The notes beneath the pieces were generated by a model. That model was not told the origin of the DNA. It ran no database searches and saw only the letters and a list, made by a program, of their open reading frames with translations. This document shows positions 19,542-29,311 of a stretch of DNA of 64,000 nucleotides, piece by piece. Source of the DNA: Alphaproteobacteria bacterium MarineAlpha12_Bin1 (lineage in GTDB: Bacteria; Pseudomonadota; Alphaproteobacteria; UBA6615); contig PTJY01000002.1 of NCBI GenBank assembly GCA_002937505.1, forward strand, positions 124,001-188,000. Reading direction: 5' to 3'. The position numbers and the translations under genes are program-made. The first letter of the stretch is position 1; the number at the start of each line of letters is the position of its first letter.

Positions 19542-20906
19542 TTAATGCCCGAAACCGGGGGGAAGCATTCCCCCTGGTCCGCCTCCTAATGAAGGCATAC
19601 GACCGCCAGTTTTTTTCATCTTTTTCATCATCGACTGCATTTGCTGAAACTGTTTAAGAAGTTTATTAATTTCTTGCACACTTGTTCCGGATCCCGCCGC
19701 TATTCTTCTTTTTCTTGATGCCTTTATCATCGCAGGCTTGTGTCGTTCATTTGGGGTCATGGACAGAATAATTGCCTCCTGACGCCCTATTAAGCCCTCA
19801 TCAATGTTGTGCTGAGACATTTGTTTTTGAATTTTCCCTACTCCTGGAAGCATTGACATAATGCCTCCCATTCCCCCCATTTTTTTAACCTGTCGGAGTT
19901 GATCGACCATATCTTCTAGATCAAACTCACCTTTTTGTAGTTTAGCCGCTGCTTTTTTTGCTTGGTCTTCATCCACCAACTCTTGAGCCTTTTCGACCAA
20001 ACCAACGACGTCACCCATTCCCAACATTCGGTTTACAATTCTATCAGGGTGAAACAGTTCTAAAGCGTCTAGTTGCTCACCAGTTCCCAGCAATTTAATT
20101 GGACATCCAGTGATGGCTCGCATTGAGAGAGCTGCTCCACCTCGAGCATCCCCATCAATTCGAGTTAAAATAATACCCGTAAGGCCTAATACCTCGTTAA
20201 ATGCTTTCCCAGTATTGACTGCGTCTTGTCCAGTCATTGAATCCGCTACCAATAAAACCTCAAGTGGGTTAGTTCTTTCTTTTATTAACCTCACTTCTTC
20301 CATCATCTCTTCATCAACTGACAAGCGACCTGCTGTATCTAATAAAACTGCTTCATAGCCCTCCAAGCGACCTTTCTCTAGGGCTCTTTCTGCAATGGCT
20401 AGAGGTGTTTCGCCAAACTTTATATCCAACGTAGGGATTAAAACTTGATCACCTAATACTCTGAGTTGTTCCTGAGCAGCAGGGCGTCTGACGTCTAGAG
20501 AGGCCATCATTATCTTTTTATTTTTCTTTTCGTATAAATGACGGGCTAGTTTTGCCGTTGTGGTAGTTTTTCCCGTTCCTTGCAAACCAACTAACATTAT
20601 AACTATTGGAGCGGGAGCATTAAGATTTATATCGACTGTTTCTGAACCTAAAAGGTCAATTAAATGATCATGAACTATTTTAATTACCATCTGTCCAGGA
20701 GTTATACTTTTAAGAACATCCTGCCCAACGGCTTTTTCTGATATAGTTGAAATCAAGTCTCTCACAACTGGCAAGGCAACATCAGCTTCAAGGAGTGCGA
20801 TGCGTACTTCACGTAAGGCAGCAGATACATCCTCTTCCCGAAGCGTACCTCGCCGCGTTAGTCCCTCTAAGGTCTCACCCAAACGTTCTGTTAGTGTTTC
20901 AAACAA
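19542..20906 (-). CDS. ffh: Signal recognition particle protein Ffh
   Basis: GTPase that binds signal sequences and SRP RNA, and docks to FtsY. The 454 residues contain the N domain, the G1 P-loop GLQGTGKTTTTAKLA (near residue 105), LDVRRPAAQEQL, DTAGRLSVDEEMM and TRIDGDARGGAALS. The Met-rich M domain has RRIAAGSGTSVQEINKLLK and a GGM-rich end. The receptor gene ftsY is only 2.5 kb away on the other side of the shared intergenic region. Confidence 0.97.
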   Translation of the reverse strand: MFETLTERLGETLEGLTRRGTLREEDVSAALREVRIALLEADVALPVVRDLISTISEKAVGQDVLKSITPGQMVIKIVHDHLIDLLGSETVDINLNAPAPIVIMLVGLQGTGKTTTTAKLARHLYEKKNKKIMMASLDVRRPAAQEQLRVLGDQVLIPTLDIKFGETPLAIAERALEKGRLEGYEAVLLDTAGRLSVDEEMMEEVRLIKERTNPLEVLLVADSMTGQDAVNTGKAFNEVLGLTGIILTRIDGDARGGAALSMRAITGCPIKLLGTGEQLDALELFHPDRIVNRMLGMGDVVGLVEKAQELVDEDQAKKAAAKLQKGEFDLEDMVDQLRQVKKMGGMGGIMSMLPGVGKIQKQMSQHNIDEGLIGRQEAIILSMTPNERHKPAMIKASRKRRIAAGSGTSVQEINKLLKQFQQMQSMMKKMKKTGGRMPSLGGGPGGMLPPGFGH

Positions 20907-21246
20907 ACTTTTCCTCTTTTATAACGAACAACCAATAGTTTCTATTTCACAAATGAGTGCTATACCAGCGCGCGAAACTCGCGGACTGGCAGAGCCCGCG
21001 CAAGTCTTAGCTTCGGGCACACCACGGAAGTAATTATGGATCAAGTGAAAACTATGCAAAGCTTGAGTTGCCGTCAAGTCGTAAAATTTTTAGAACACGC
21101 CTTGTATAACCAAAAATAATACTTTCGGTAGAAAGCTCTGATTTTAACAGATTTCACAACCAAATTGCTCTGCTAATATGAAATAGATTTATAAAGTTAG
21201 TGTCTTTTGGCTGGACGTGGGCACCATCTGGTCTTATATCGCCTTT
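20907..21246. other. 340-bp divergent intergenic region with a GC-rich structured patch
   Basis: Between the ffh and dapF starts. Most of it is AT-rich and without a credible gene. The stretch 20962-21030 is much more GC-rich than its surroundings and contains two adjacent hairpins (separate entry). I do not find the conserved SRP RNA tetraloop sequence in it. Confidence 0.55.
20965..21018. other. Two adjacent GC-rich hairpins between ffh and dapF (possible structured RNA)
   Basis: Hairpin 1 spans 20965-20989: CCAG/CTGG outer and CGCG/CGCG inner stems around the loop AAACT. Hairpin 2 spans 20994-21018: GCCCG, a 15-nt loop, CGGGC. They are symmetric, so they could form in the 5' leader of ffh (minus) or in a plus-strand RNA. 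There is no family assignment. Confidence 0.35.
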
Positions 21247-22104
21247 ATGGCAAATAGAAAATTCATAAAGATGCACGGACTGGGTAACGATTTCGTTATT
21301 ATAGACGCCCGCTCTGAACCTTTTAGTGTAGACGCGGTTAAAGCTCGCGCCCTAGCTAATCGTAATACAGGGATCGGATGTGACCAGCTAATAATTATGG
21401 AGCCATCCGATTGCGAAAATGCAATAATTTTCATGAAAATAATTAACTCAGATGGAACTGAAGTTTCGGCCTGTGGTAATGCAACAAGGTGCGTTGCTAG
21501 ACTTGTTGTAGAAGAAACTGGTTTAAGAGAAGTTTTTTTACAGACCAAAGCAGGGCTAATTAAAGCACACCCAACTGATGCCAATTCTAGTAATTATACA
21601 GTAGATATGGGGCCAGTAAATTATGGCTGGCAGAATGTACCCCTTGCTTATGAGTGTGACACAAATCACCTGCCGTTAAGTTTTGGTGAACTGCAGGATC
21701 CTTCTGCAGTTAATGTTGGAAATCCTCACATTGTTTTTTTTGTAGAAGATTTAGATGCAGTTAAGATTAGTCATGTTGGTCCAATTCTTGAACATAATTC
21801 ACTATTCCCTGAACGCACAAATGTAGGTTTTGCAAAAGTAATAGATAAAAATAATTTGATTCTTCGAGTTTGGGAACGAGGGGCAGGGCTAACTCAGGCA
21901 TGTGGGTCTGGGGCCTGTGCTGCTGTGGTCAATGCCCACAGACGAAATCTAACTGACAGAAAGGCAACTGTTAAATTAGATGGGGGCACCCTAGATATAG
22001 AGTGGCTTACTAACGATCATGTAACAATGACAGGACCAACAGAAATATCTTACAAAGGAAGCTTTGAAGAGACACAATTTGAGTTTGACCAAAACAATGA
22101 ATAA
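21247..22104 (+). CDS. dapF: Diaminopimelate epimerase
   Basis: Interconverts LL- and meso-diaminopimelate for lysine and peptidoglycan. The 285-residue form starts at ATG 21247 (MANRKFIKMHGLGNDFVIID). A GTG at 21217 adds ten residues of no family support. The two catalytic cysteines are in SACGNATRC and QACGSGACA. The stop overlaps the mtaB start by 8 bp. Confidence 0.96.
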   Translation: MANRKFIKMHGLGNDFVIIDARSEPFSVDAVKARALANRNTGIGCDQLIIMEPSDCENAIIFMKIINSDGTEVSACGNATRCVARLVVEETGLREVFLQTKAGLIKAHPTDANSSNYTVDMGPVNYGWQNVPLAYECDTNHLPLSFGELQDPSAVNVGNPHIVFFVEDLDAVKISHVGPILEHNSLFPERTNVGFAKVIDKNNLILRVWERGAGLTQACGSGACAAVVNAHRRNLTDRKATVKLDGGTLDIEWLTNDHVTMTGPTEISYKGSFEETQFEFDQNNE

Positions 22105-23359
22105 AGAACTAGCCGATCCTCACATTATAACTTTTGGTTGTCGTCTAAATGCGTATGAATCAGAAATCATTCGTAAATTGGCAAAAGAATCAAACCTGTC
22201 GAATACTATTATTATTAACACCTGCGCCGTAACATCAGAAGCAGAGCGCCAAGCTAGGCAGGCCATAAGGAAAGCACGCCGTAAAGAACCCAACGCCAAT
22301 ATTATTGTTACTGGATGCGCAGCACAGATCTCTCCAGAAACATTTTCATCTATGCCTGAGGTGGATAAAGTTTTAGGAAATGAAGAAAAGCTAATTGATA
22401 GTTATTACAGATTGGATGACAAAGCTAGAATAAATGTCGGCGACATTATGTCTGCTCAAAAAGCCGAAACACATATTATAGATTGCTTTGAAGAGCGAAC
22501 TAGAGCCTTTATTCAAGTCCAAACAGGCTGTGACCATAGATGCACTTTTTGTATTATACCATACGGGCGAGGAAAATCACGAAGTGTTCCCCTAGGGAAA
22601 ATCTTTGAACAAGTTAGAACGCTTGTCTCCAATGGTGTTAAGGAAATAGTTCTTAGCGGCGTTGACATAACTTCATATGGACCAGACCTACCCGGCAAAC
22701 CATCTCTAGGACAAATGGTTCGGCGCCTGCTCGCAGCAAGCCCTAGTTTACCCCGCCTTCGATTAAGCTCACTGGATCCAGCAGAAATAGACGATGACCT
22801 GATGCTTCTAATTGAAAATGAGCCAAGATTGATGCCCCATCTTCACCTTAGCCTGCAGGCCGGAGACGATCTGGTCTTAAAAAGAATGAAACGTCGACAC
22901 GATAGCGAACAAGCTATAAATCTAATTTCAAAACTACGCCATTTGCGTTCTGACCTCGTACTCGGGGCAGACTTTATAGCAGGTTTTCCCACCGAATCTG
23001 AGGAAATGTTTAAAAACACACTAAACTTCATTGATGAATGTGATCTAACATATTTGCATGTTTTTCCCTTCAGTGCTCGCCCCGAAACGCCAGCAGCACA
23101 CATGCCTCAAGTCCCCCACAAAGTGATTAAGGATCGCGCAGAACAACTACGAGAACGCGCTAGCAAAGCATTAGATAAACACCTTAACAAAGAGATTGGT
23201 AAAAACCGATCTGTATTAATAGAAAAAAACGACTTTGGCCGAACAGAGTATTTTACCCCCATAAAGGTACCTGGTGCAAAAGCCGGGCAACTTTTAGATG
23301 TCAGCATTACTGGACGAGATAGGAACTCCCACTTAGGCGTTCCATTAGGCGGCATATAA
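22097..23359 (+). CDS. mtaB: tRNA t6A37 methylthiotransferase MtaB (radical SAM)
   Basis: Adds a methylthio group to t6A37 of ANN-decoding tRNAs. The N-terminal cluster ligands are in FGCRLNAYES, NTCAVTSEAE and VTGCAAQ. The radical SAM CxxxCxxC is in GCDHRCTFC, and a short C-terminal TRAM-like region is present. I choose ATG 22097, which overlaps the dapF stop (ATGAATAA); the frame to 22064 lies inside dapF. The protein has 420 residues. The order dapF-mtaB-ftsY is common in alphaproteobacteria. Confidence 0.93.
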   Translation: MNKELADPHIITFGCRLNAYESEIIRKLAKESNLSNTIIINTCAVTSEAERQARQAIRKARRKEPNANIIVTGCAAQISPETFSSMPEVDKVLGNEEKLIDSYYRLDDKARINVGDIMSAQKAETHIIDCFEERTRAFIQVQTGCDHRCTFCIIPYGRGKSRSVPLGKIFEQVRTLVSNGVKEIVLSGVDITSYGPDLPGKPSLGQMVRRLLAASPSLPRLRLSSLDPAEIDDDLMLLIENEPRLMPHLHLSLQAGDDLVLKRMKRRHDSEQAINLISKLRHLRSDLVLGADFIAGFPTESEEMFKNTLNFIDECDLTYLHVFPFSARPETPAAHMPQVPHKVIKDRAEQLRERASKALDKHLNKEIGKNRSVLIEKNDFGRTEYFTPIKVPGAKAGQLLDVSITGRDRNSHLGVPLGGI

Positions 23360-24301
23360 ATGACAGGTAAATCTACTGGGTGGTTAGTTCGTTTACGCGA
23401 TGGTTTGAGCAAATCTTCAAGCCCATTGGTTGATGGAATTAGAGGCATCCTGTCAAATAAAAAGCTCGATTCATCAACTCTGCAGGAACTTGAAGACCTA
23501 CTAATTTCTTCAGATTTAGGAATAAAGACCGCCGAACAATTAACTCAAAGTATTTCAAATAAAAAATTTGAATCAAACATTTCTTCGAAAGACGTTCAAG
23601 AAAGTCTAGCCAACGATATCACGAATATCCTAGAACCTGTTGCCCAGAAACTAGAAACGATGAACCAGCCAGAAAATGGCCCACAAGTAATACTAGTTGT
23701 TGGAACAAACGGTTCGGGAAAAACTACTACCATCGGAAAACTTGCTCACAAACTTAATGCCGAAGGAAAATCAATTGTATTGGCCGCGGGTGACACTTTT
23801 CGTGCAGCAGCTATTGATCAATTAACAATGTGGGGTACTCGCACGGGGTCTAAAGTTATCTCTCAAGGTACAGGCGCAGACCCTGCTTCAGTAGCTTTTG
23901 AAGCATTTGAATTTGCGAAGAATTGTAATGCAGATACATTATTAATTGATACCGCGGGACGACTTCACAATAAATCCGATTTAATGGCAGAGCTGGAAAA
24001 AATTAATAGAGTAATAAGAAAAAGCAACCCCTCAGCCCCTCATGAAGTTTTATTAGTTATCGATGCAACTACGGGCCAAAACGCGATTATGCAGGTCAAA
24101 AAATTCAAAGAGATAATAAACATAACAGGACTAATTATCACTAAGCTTGACGGATCTGCAAAGGGAGGAATCATAGTATCCTTGGCCGATCTTTATGGCT
24201 TGCCCATCTTTGCTATAGGGGTAGGAGAGGGTCCAGATGACCTAAACCCTTTCACAGCCCGAACTTTTGCTAATAGTTTACTTAACCTACCTTCCGAATA
24301 A
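23360..24301 (+). CDS. ftsY: Signal recognition particle receptor FtsY
   Basis: Membrane-associated GTPase that receives the SRP-ribosome complex. It has the NG domain with P-loop GTNGSGKTTTIGKLA, AGDTFRAAAIDQL, DTAGRLHNKSDLM and TKLDGSAKGG. At 313 residues it lacks the long acidic A domain of E. coli FtsY, as is usual in this class. It starts on the base after the mtaB stop. Confidence 0.96.
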   Translation: MTGKSTGWLVRLRDGLSKSSSPLVDGIRGILSNKKLDSSTLQELEDLLISSDLGIKTAEQLTQSISNKKFESNISSKDVQESLANDITNILEPVAQKLETMNQPENGPQVILVVGTNGSGKTTTIGKLAHKLNAEGKSIVLAAGDTFRAAAIDQLTMWGTRTGSKVISQGTGADPASVAFEAFEFAKNCNADTLLIDTAGRLHNKSDLMAELEKINRVIRKSNPSAPHEVLLVIDATTGQNAIMQVKKFKEIINITGLIITKLDGSAKGGIIVSLADLYGLPIFAIGVGEGPDDLNPFTARTFANSLLNLPSE

Positions 24302-24343
24302 ATCACATAAACTTTGTTAAATTTCTAGATCAGGTAAAAAGCG

Positions 24344-24955
24344 ATGAAAAATTGGTTAAAGTTATTTATTGAAGCTGGCCCTTTGATTGTATTTTTTGTA
24401 ATTAACGGCCGCGGCGGTTTGCCAGAATTAAGGAACACTTGGTCCACAACTGAGCTCTCCGCAGTGGCCCAACAGCCTTTGTTCGAAGCCACTGGCGCCT
24501 TCATGTTAGCCACCATTATTGCTCTTATCGCTGGCTGGGTACTTGAACGTAGACTGCCAATGATGCCGTTAGTCAGCGGGGTTTTTGTAATTGTATTTGG
24601 GGGTCTAACGTTAATTCTAGCGGACGAAACTTTTATTAAAATTAAGCCCACTTTAGTAAATTGCCTTTTTGCTGTTGTACTAATAGGAGGCCTGGCTTTT
24701 AAAAAGTCGCTTTTAAAACCTCTCTTTGGATCAGCATTTCAACTTAGTGAAAAAGGTTGGAGATTGCTTACTTTAAGATGGGGAGGGTTTTTTATATTGC
24801 TTGCATTTCTTAATGAAGTTATTTGGAGAAACTTTTCAACTGATTTTTGGATTTCATTTAAGCTTTTTGGAATATTACCCCTTACGTTGATCTTCGCTGT
24901 TCTACAAACACCTCTAGTCATACGAGAACAAGATAAGGGTGAGGATGATTCCTAA
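24344..24955 (+). CDS. yciB: Inner-membrane septation/spanning protein YciB (septation protein A)
   Basis: The 203-residue polytopic protein has about five to six membrane helices. It shows the family signatures ADETFIKIKPT, LNEVIWRNFSTDFWISFKLFG and the N-terminal ..EAGPLIVFFVINGR. Its E. coli homologue contributes to cell-envelope integrity and division. It follows ftsY by 42 bp, an arrangement typical of alphaproteobacteria. Confidence 0.92.
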   Translation: MKNWLKLFIEAGPLIVFFVINGRGGLPELRNTWSTTELSAVAQQPLFEATGAFMLATIIALIAGWVLERRLPMMPLVSGVFVIVFGGLTLILADETFIKIKPTLVNCLFAVVLIGGLAFKKSLLKPLFGSAFQLSEKGWRLLTLRWGGFFILLAFLNEVIWRNFSTDFWISFKLFGILPLTLIFAVLQTPLVIREQDKGEDDS

Positions 24956-24970
24956 TTTCTAAATTAATAA

Positions 24971-25546
24971 TCAGATTTTATCTGCACTTTCGTTTTCAGG
25001 GTTTCCAAATAGTTTAAATGATTCTTGTCCCAGTACAGATCGATTTTGATGCAAGGCCCAATGCACTGTAGGAAAAGCTATTTCATCCCATGGAATTTCT
25101 TTCCAAGAAAATAGTCCCACCTCCAATGACTCTTCTCCAGCAGTGATATTAGGTGACAAAAGAGTAGCTTGATAAATTAATTGAACTTGAGACAATCTGG
25201 ATATGTTATAAACAGCCATCAAGCGGTCGATAGAAACTTTTGCTCTGGCCTCTTCCCAAGTCTCTCTTATAGCCCCTTCTTCAGTGGTTTCCTCTAGTTC
25301 TAAATATCCGGCTGGCAATGTCCAAAAACCCTTTCGTGGTTCTATTGCCCTTTTGCACAAAAGGATTTGTTCTCCATCTTCTTCTTTTTTTTCAGACCAA
25401 CGTGTCACTGTACCAACAACAATAATAGGATTTTGGTAATTTATAAAACCACAATCTTTACAAACCAAACGTTCACGGTTGTCACCTTCCGGAACAATTA
25501 TGTGAGTCGGGCCCGTAGCTTTATAATCCGTTGGCATTTTGCTCAT
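24971..25546 (-). CDS. Nudix hydrolase with N-terminal CxxC zinc-type motif
   Basis: A 191-residue protein with CKDCGFINYQNPIIVVGTV before the hydrolase fold, as in the ADP-ribose/NADH pyrophosphatase-like group. The Nudix box is GYLELEETTEEGAIRETW plus EEA, with all the glutamates present. Only one CxxC pair is visible, so a full four-Cys zinc ribbon is not shown. The substrate is unassigned. The gene is convergent with yciB with a 15-bp gap. Confidence 0.88.
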   Translation of the reverse strand: MSKMPTDYKATGPTHIIVPEGDNRERLVCKDCGFINYQNPIIVVGTVTRWSEKKEEDGEQILLCKRAIEPRKGFWTLPAGYLELEETTEEGAIRETWEEARAKVSIDRLMAVYNISRLSQVQLIYQATLLSPNITAGEESLEVGLFSWKEIPWDEIAFPTVHWALHQNRSVLGQESFKLFGNPENESADKI

Positions 25547-25610
25547 GAAACCTCTTTTTTCTATTTGTTTAGCCGTTCAGTTTACAGCTAGCCAAACTAG
25601 AAATCGATTC

Positions 25611-26804
25611 TTATCGAGTTAACACCTCAACACCTGGTAATGTTTTTCCTTCGAGCCACTCGAGAAACGCACCGCCTGCGAACGAGACATAACTAAAGAG
25701 GTCGGTGACACCAGATTGATTCAATGCTGCCACCGTATCGCCCCCACCAGCGATAGAACAAATATTTCCCTTTATAGAAAGGTCTCCTGTTAACTTTGAG
25801 AGTACACCTGTTCCGTGATCAAACGGTTTTATTTCAAAAGCACCAATAGGGCCGTTCCAAATTACTGTCTTCCCCCCCCGAATGATTTTACTCATGACCA
25901 TTAGGCTTTTAGGCCCCACATCTAAAACCATTTTATCTTGGGGTATTTCGTTTATATCTACAGTTTGGGCCAAACTTCCCGTTTCAAGCTTTTTAGAAAC
26001 AACAGCATCTATAGGTAAAACTATATTACACTCATTATCTCTGGCTGCTTCCATTATCTTTCTCGCAGTTGCAGCCATATCAGACTCACATAGAGATTTA
26101 CCTACGCTCACCCCTGTGGCATTAAGAAATGTGTTGGCCATACCTCCACCAATTATCAATGAATCAACTTTTTGCGATAAACTCACAAGCAGATCAATTT
26201 TAGTGGATATTTTTGAGCCGCCTATTATTGCTATTAAAGGTCTCTTGGGATCCATAAAAGCATTAGTCAATGAATCAAGTTCCAACTCCATAAGTCTACC
26301 TGCCGCTGAAGGTAAAAGATTGGCTATAGCTGCGGTAGATGCATGTGCTCGGTGAGAAACAGAAAAAGCGTCATTAACATAAAGGTCGCCATGCTTAGCC
26401 AGCGAACGAGCAAAATTGATATCATTATCTTCTTCCTCAGGGTAAAACCTTAAATTCTCTAGAACAACTATTTCGCCCTCATCAAGTTCAGAAACGATAG
26501 ACTTTGCTTCACTTCCTATACAGTCCGATGCAAATGATACTGGTTGACCTAAACATTCACTAAGAGCTAGTGACACAGGCTTTAGAGAGAGATCCCGCAC
26601 CACTTTACCTCCCGGACGCCCCAAGTGAGATAAAACACAAATTTTCGCTCTTCTATCTACTAGTTCTTTCAAAGTGGGGACTAAACTGGATAAACGAGAA
26701 TTATCAGTAACTTGACCATCACTCATTGGAACATTTAAGTCAGCCCTAACCAAAACTCGTCGTTCTGTCACATCAATATCATTAAGTGTTTTAAAATTAG
26801 GCAT
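25611..26804 (-). CDS. pgk: Phosphoglycerate kinase
   Basis: Transfers phosphate between 1,3-bisphosphoglycerate and ADP. The 397 residues contain RVLVRADLNVPMSDG, VLSHLGRPGGK, ENLRFYPEEE, GGSKISTKIDLL and the nucleotide site WNGPIGAFEI, with the terminal GGGDTVAAL. It is a single gene here, without gap or fba beside it. Confidence 0.97.
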   Translation of the reverse strand: MPNFKTLNDIDVTERRVLVRADLNVPMSDGQVTDNSRLSSLVPTLKELVDRRAKICVLSHLGRPGGKVVRDLSLKPVSLALSECLGQPVSFASDCIGSEAKSIVSELDEGEIVVLENLRFYPEEEDNDINFARSLAKHGDLYVNDAFSVSHRAHASTAAIANLLPSAAGRLMELELDSLTNAFMDPKRPLIAIIGGSKISTKIDLLVSLSQKVDSLIIGGGMANTFLNATGVSVGKSLCESDMAATARKIMEAARDNECNIVLPIDAVVSKKLETGSLAQTVDINEIPQDKMVLDVGPKSLMVMSKIIRGGKTVIWNGPIGAFEIKPFDHGTGVLSKLTGDLSIKGNICSIAGGGDTVAALNQSGVTDLFSYVSFAGGAFLEWLEGKTLPGVEVLTR

Positions 26805-26879
26805 ATTACTTCTTTTAATAAATTATTATTTTGTCCAACTTCATTAATTAATAGTCTCATATTTAAAGGTTATGAACCT

Positions 26880-28079
26880 TTAGGGTTCAATATTATTAAG
26901 CTCATTTGCGATTTCCAGAAGCAGTTCATCGCTTCCGTACCGTCCTATAACACCTAATCCTATAGGCAACCCTTTAACATTTCCCATCGGCAGACTGATC
27001 TGTGGCAGCTGACCCAAAGGAGCTATACAATTATATAGCTCATTTTTGTTTCGTAGATTATCATAAACCTTTTCCTGACTAGAAACAGGAGGTGCTGGAG
27101 TCGGCGCAGCTGGTACTACCATTATAATATTATCCGAAAGCAATTTATCCAAATAAGTTTTAATTATTTCTCTTTTATTCACGGCTTCGGTAATTTCATC
27201 CTGTGAATATAGCCCTCCGGATTCAAACCTTTCACGAAACCCCGGGCCCATATCCGGGTTAAATTCCTTAATCCAATCTAGCCGTGAAGCTGCTGCTTCG
27301 GAGCCACGCACAACCTGCATAACTTTTGCCCAATCACCGAGTTCTTGCATACCAGGTATAACACCAACATCTATTTCTTCTGGAGGCCCAACTAACTTAG
27401 CCAAAGAATCTATAGCAGCTGCAAGCGCTGATTTCGATTCCTCATCGAGAACAGAAAATGTGTCTCTGGCTAGGTAAAGGCCCGTTCCAACTCCAGGCTG
27501 TTTCCAATCAAGCGCAACCTCGCCCACTAGTTTCATTAACTCTGGGGTCCGAGCAAACCAACCACACGTATCCAAGCTAGGTGCTAAAGGCATGACCCCA
27601 TTTATAGGAACCCTTCCATGACTGGGTCGTAATCCATATATCCCACAGAATGATGCAGGTACTCGAACAGATCCCCCTGTGTCCGTGCCTAGAGCAAAAT
27701 CTACTTGTCCATTAGACACGACTGATGCTGAGCCGGAGGATGAGCCTCCTGGTATTCTCTCCGGCGCAGCTCCGTTCCTAGGTGTTCCATAATGAAAATT
27801 TTCACCTATCAGTCCATAAGCAAACTCTTCTGTTATAGTTTTACCCTCAAGATCTGCGCCCGCGTCCAATAACATTTGAACAATTTCCGCATTCTTTAAG
27901 GCCGGACTTCCTTCTTCAAAAAATTTAATATTCCCAGCACCCGTTACCGAGCCAGCCACATCAATTATATCCTTTACTGCAAAGGTCAATTTTTTTAACG
28001 GCCCATTATTAGCGCCTTTAATTTTTATATTTTCATGGCTACAAAAACCCGACACTATTTTTCTAAATAAGTCACCCAT
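26880..28079 (-). CDS. Amidase signature family hydrolase (downstream copy of a tandem pair)
   Basis: Hydrolyses a C-N amide bond with a Ser-cisSer-Lys triad: K36 in AVKDIID, S113 in GGSSSGSAS and S137 in TDTGGSVRVPASFCG. The spacing S113-S137 is the family's 24 residues. The 399-residue length is close to the plant AMI1-like/short amidases rather than GatA (~485). The physiological amide is unknown. It follows a homologous copy by 17 bp; the pair and the Lrp gene form one transcription unit. Confidence 0.9.
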   Translation of the reverse strand: MGDLFRKIVSGFCSHENIKIKGANNGPLKKLTFAVKDIIDVAGSVTGAGNIKFFEEGSPALKNAEIVQMLLDAGADLEGKTITEEFAYGLIGENFHYGTPRNGAAPERIPGGSSSGSASVVSNGQVDFALGTDTGGSVRVPASFCGIYGLRPSHGRVPINGVMPLAPSLDTCGWFARTPELMKLVGEVALDWKQPGVGTGLYLARDTFSVLDEESKSALAAAIDSLAKLVGPPEEIDVGVIPGMQELGDWAKVMQVVRGSEAAASRLDWIKEFNPDMGPGFRERFESGGLYSQDEITEAVNKREIIKTYLDKLLSDNIIMVVPAAPTPAPPVSSQEKVYDNLRNKNELYNCIAPLGQLPQISLPMGNVKGLPIGLGVIGRYGSDELLLEIANELNNIEP

Positions 28080-28096
28080 AAATGTTTTGCCTTTTA

Positions 28097-29311
28097 TTAT
28101 TTTATAGGGGGCGTGATGTTATTTTCTGCCATTGAAACGGCTAAATCTAGCAAAAGTTCATCGTTGCCAGGAGCAGCAGCGAGACCCAAACCAAGAGGAA
28201 CCCCTTCAAAACTTGTCAACGGCAAGCTGATTTGTGGTAAACCGGCTAAACCCGAGCTACAGCCAATAGGCTCATTGGCCTCTCTAAAAGGATCAATTTC
28301 TAGGTCACTTCCTCCAACTAATGGAGCAATACCAGGTGCAGCCGGCAAAGCAAGTATGTTCCCACCTGATAAAAGCTCCACAAGATGTTTAGAAATAACA
28401 TCCCTTTGTAAACGAGCAATCTCAATTTCACTTGCCGTAACTTTGGAGCGAGCGGTAAACCTAGCTGCAACGCCTGAGCCGAATCTAGGTTTCACCGAGC
28501 TAATCCATTCTTTGTGAACATCCCAAGCCTCACCACCCCATATAGCTCGAGTTACATTCACCCATTTATCTAGCCCAGGAATTCCTTCGAGGTCGGAAAC
28601 ACGAACTAACGTTGAGGGCCCGAGAAGCTTAGATGCAATATCAATGGCTTTCATCAATTCATCACGTACATTATTATCCAGTAATTCCATCACGTCCTCT
28701 GCTACCAAGAACTTCCCATGTGAAGGAGCAGGATTGAGTTGATCAAAAAGCACGGTTCCTATCTCCCTTAAAAGAATTGGATCACGAGAAAACCAGCCAA
28801 TAACATCAAAACTAGGGGCAAGCTTCATGACGCCTTGCATTGAAACACGACCATGAGTGGGACGTACTCCATAAATTCCACAAAAACTGGCAGGAGCACG
28901 GACCGAACCTCCTGTGTCAGAACCAAGAGAGAAGTCGACTAGACCCGCTGCCACTGCAGCAGCAGAGCCAGAAGATGACCCACCCGAAACCCGACCAGGA
29001 GCGTTGACATTAATTGGTGCACCATAATGAATATTTTCCCCTGTTAAACCAGTTGCAAGTTCTTCCGTTACTGTTTTACCAACTAGAGTAGCGCCAGCCT
29101 CTATAAGGCGCCTTATACAAGGTGCTGTTCGTAGGGCTTTTTCGTGAGTCCGCAACCAATCGGGATTTCCACATCCAGTGATATGACCCTCTACATCAAT
29201 TATATCTTTCGCAGCAAACGTCAGTCCTGAAAGAGCACCACTTTTTTTTCTGTTTTTATCTTCAATTATAAATTTTCCGTGGGGAACGAAAGCGCCAATA
29301 GGATCATCCAT
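28097..29311 (-). CDS. Amidase signature family hydrolase (upstream copy of a tandem pair)
   Basis: Paralogue of the next downstream gene, with triad K35 in AAKDIID, S112 in GGSSSGSAA and S136 in SDTGGSVRAPASFCG. Its 404 residues align throughout with the other copy (GENIHYGAPIN versus GENFHYGTPRN). Moderate divergence suggests an old duplication with separate substrates. Its ATG at 29311 directly follows the stop of the Lrp-type regulator gene. Confidence 0.9.
   Translation of the reverse strand: MDDPIGAFVPHGKFIIEDKNRKKSGALSGLTFAAKDIIDVEGHITGCGNPDWLRTHEKALRTAPCIRRLIEAGATLVGKTVTEELATGLTGENIHYGAPINVNAPGRVSGGSSSGSAAAVAAGLVDFSLGSDTGGSVRAPASFCGIYGVRPTHGRVSMQGVMKLAPSFDVIGWFSRDPILLREIGTVLFDQLNPAPSHGKFLVAEDVMELLDNNVRDELMKAIDIASKLLGPSTLVRVSDLEGIPGLDKWVNVTRAIWGGEAWDVHKEWISSVKPRFGSGVAARFTARSKVTASEIEIARLQRDVISKHLVELLSGGNILALPAAPGIAPLVGGSDLEIDPFREANEPIGCSSGLAGLPQISLPLTSFEGVPLGLGLAAAPGNDELLLDLAVSMAENNITPPIK

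Noticed and set aside
20800-21033. Plus-strand open frame across the ffh start and the GC-rich hairpins
   Set aside because: It runs antisense to ffh, has no ribosome site and no recognisable protein features.
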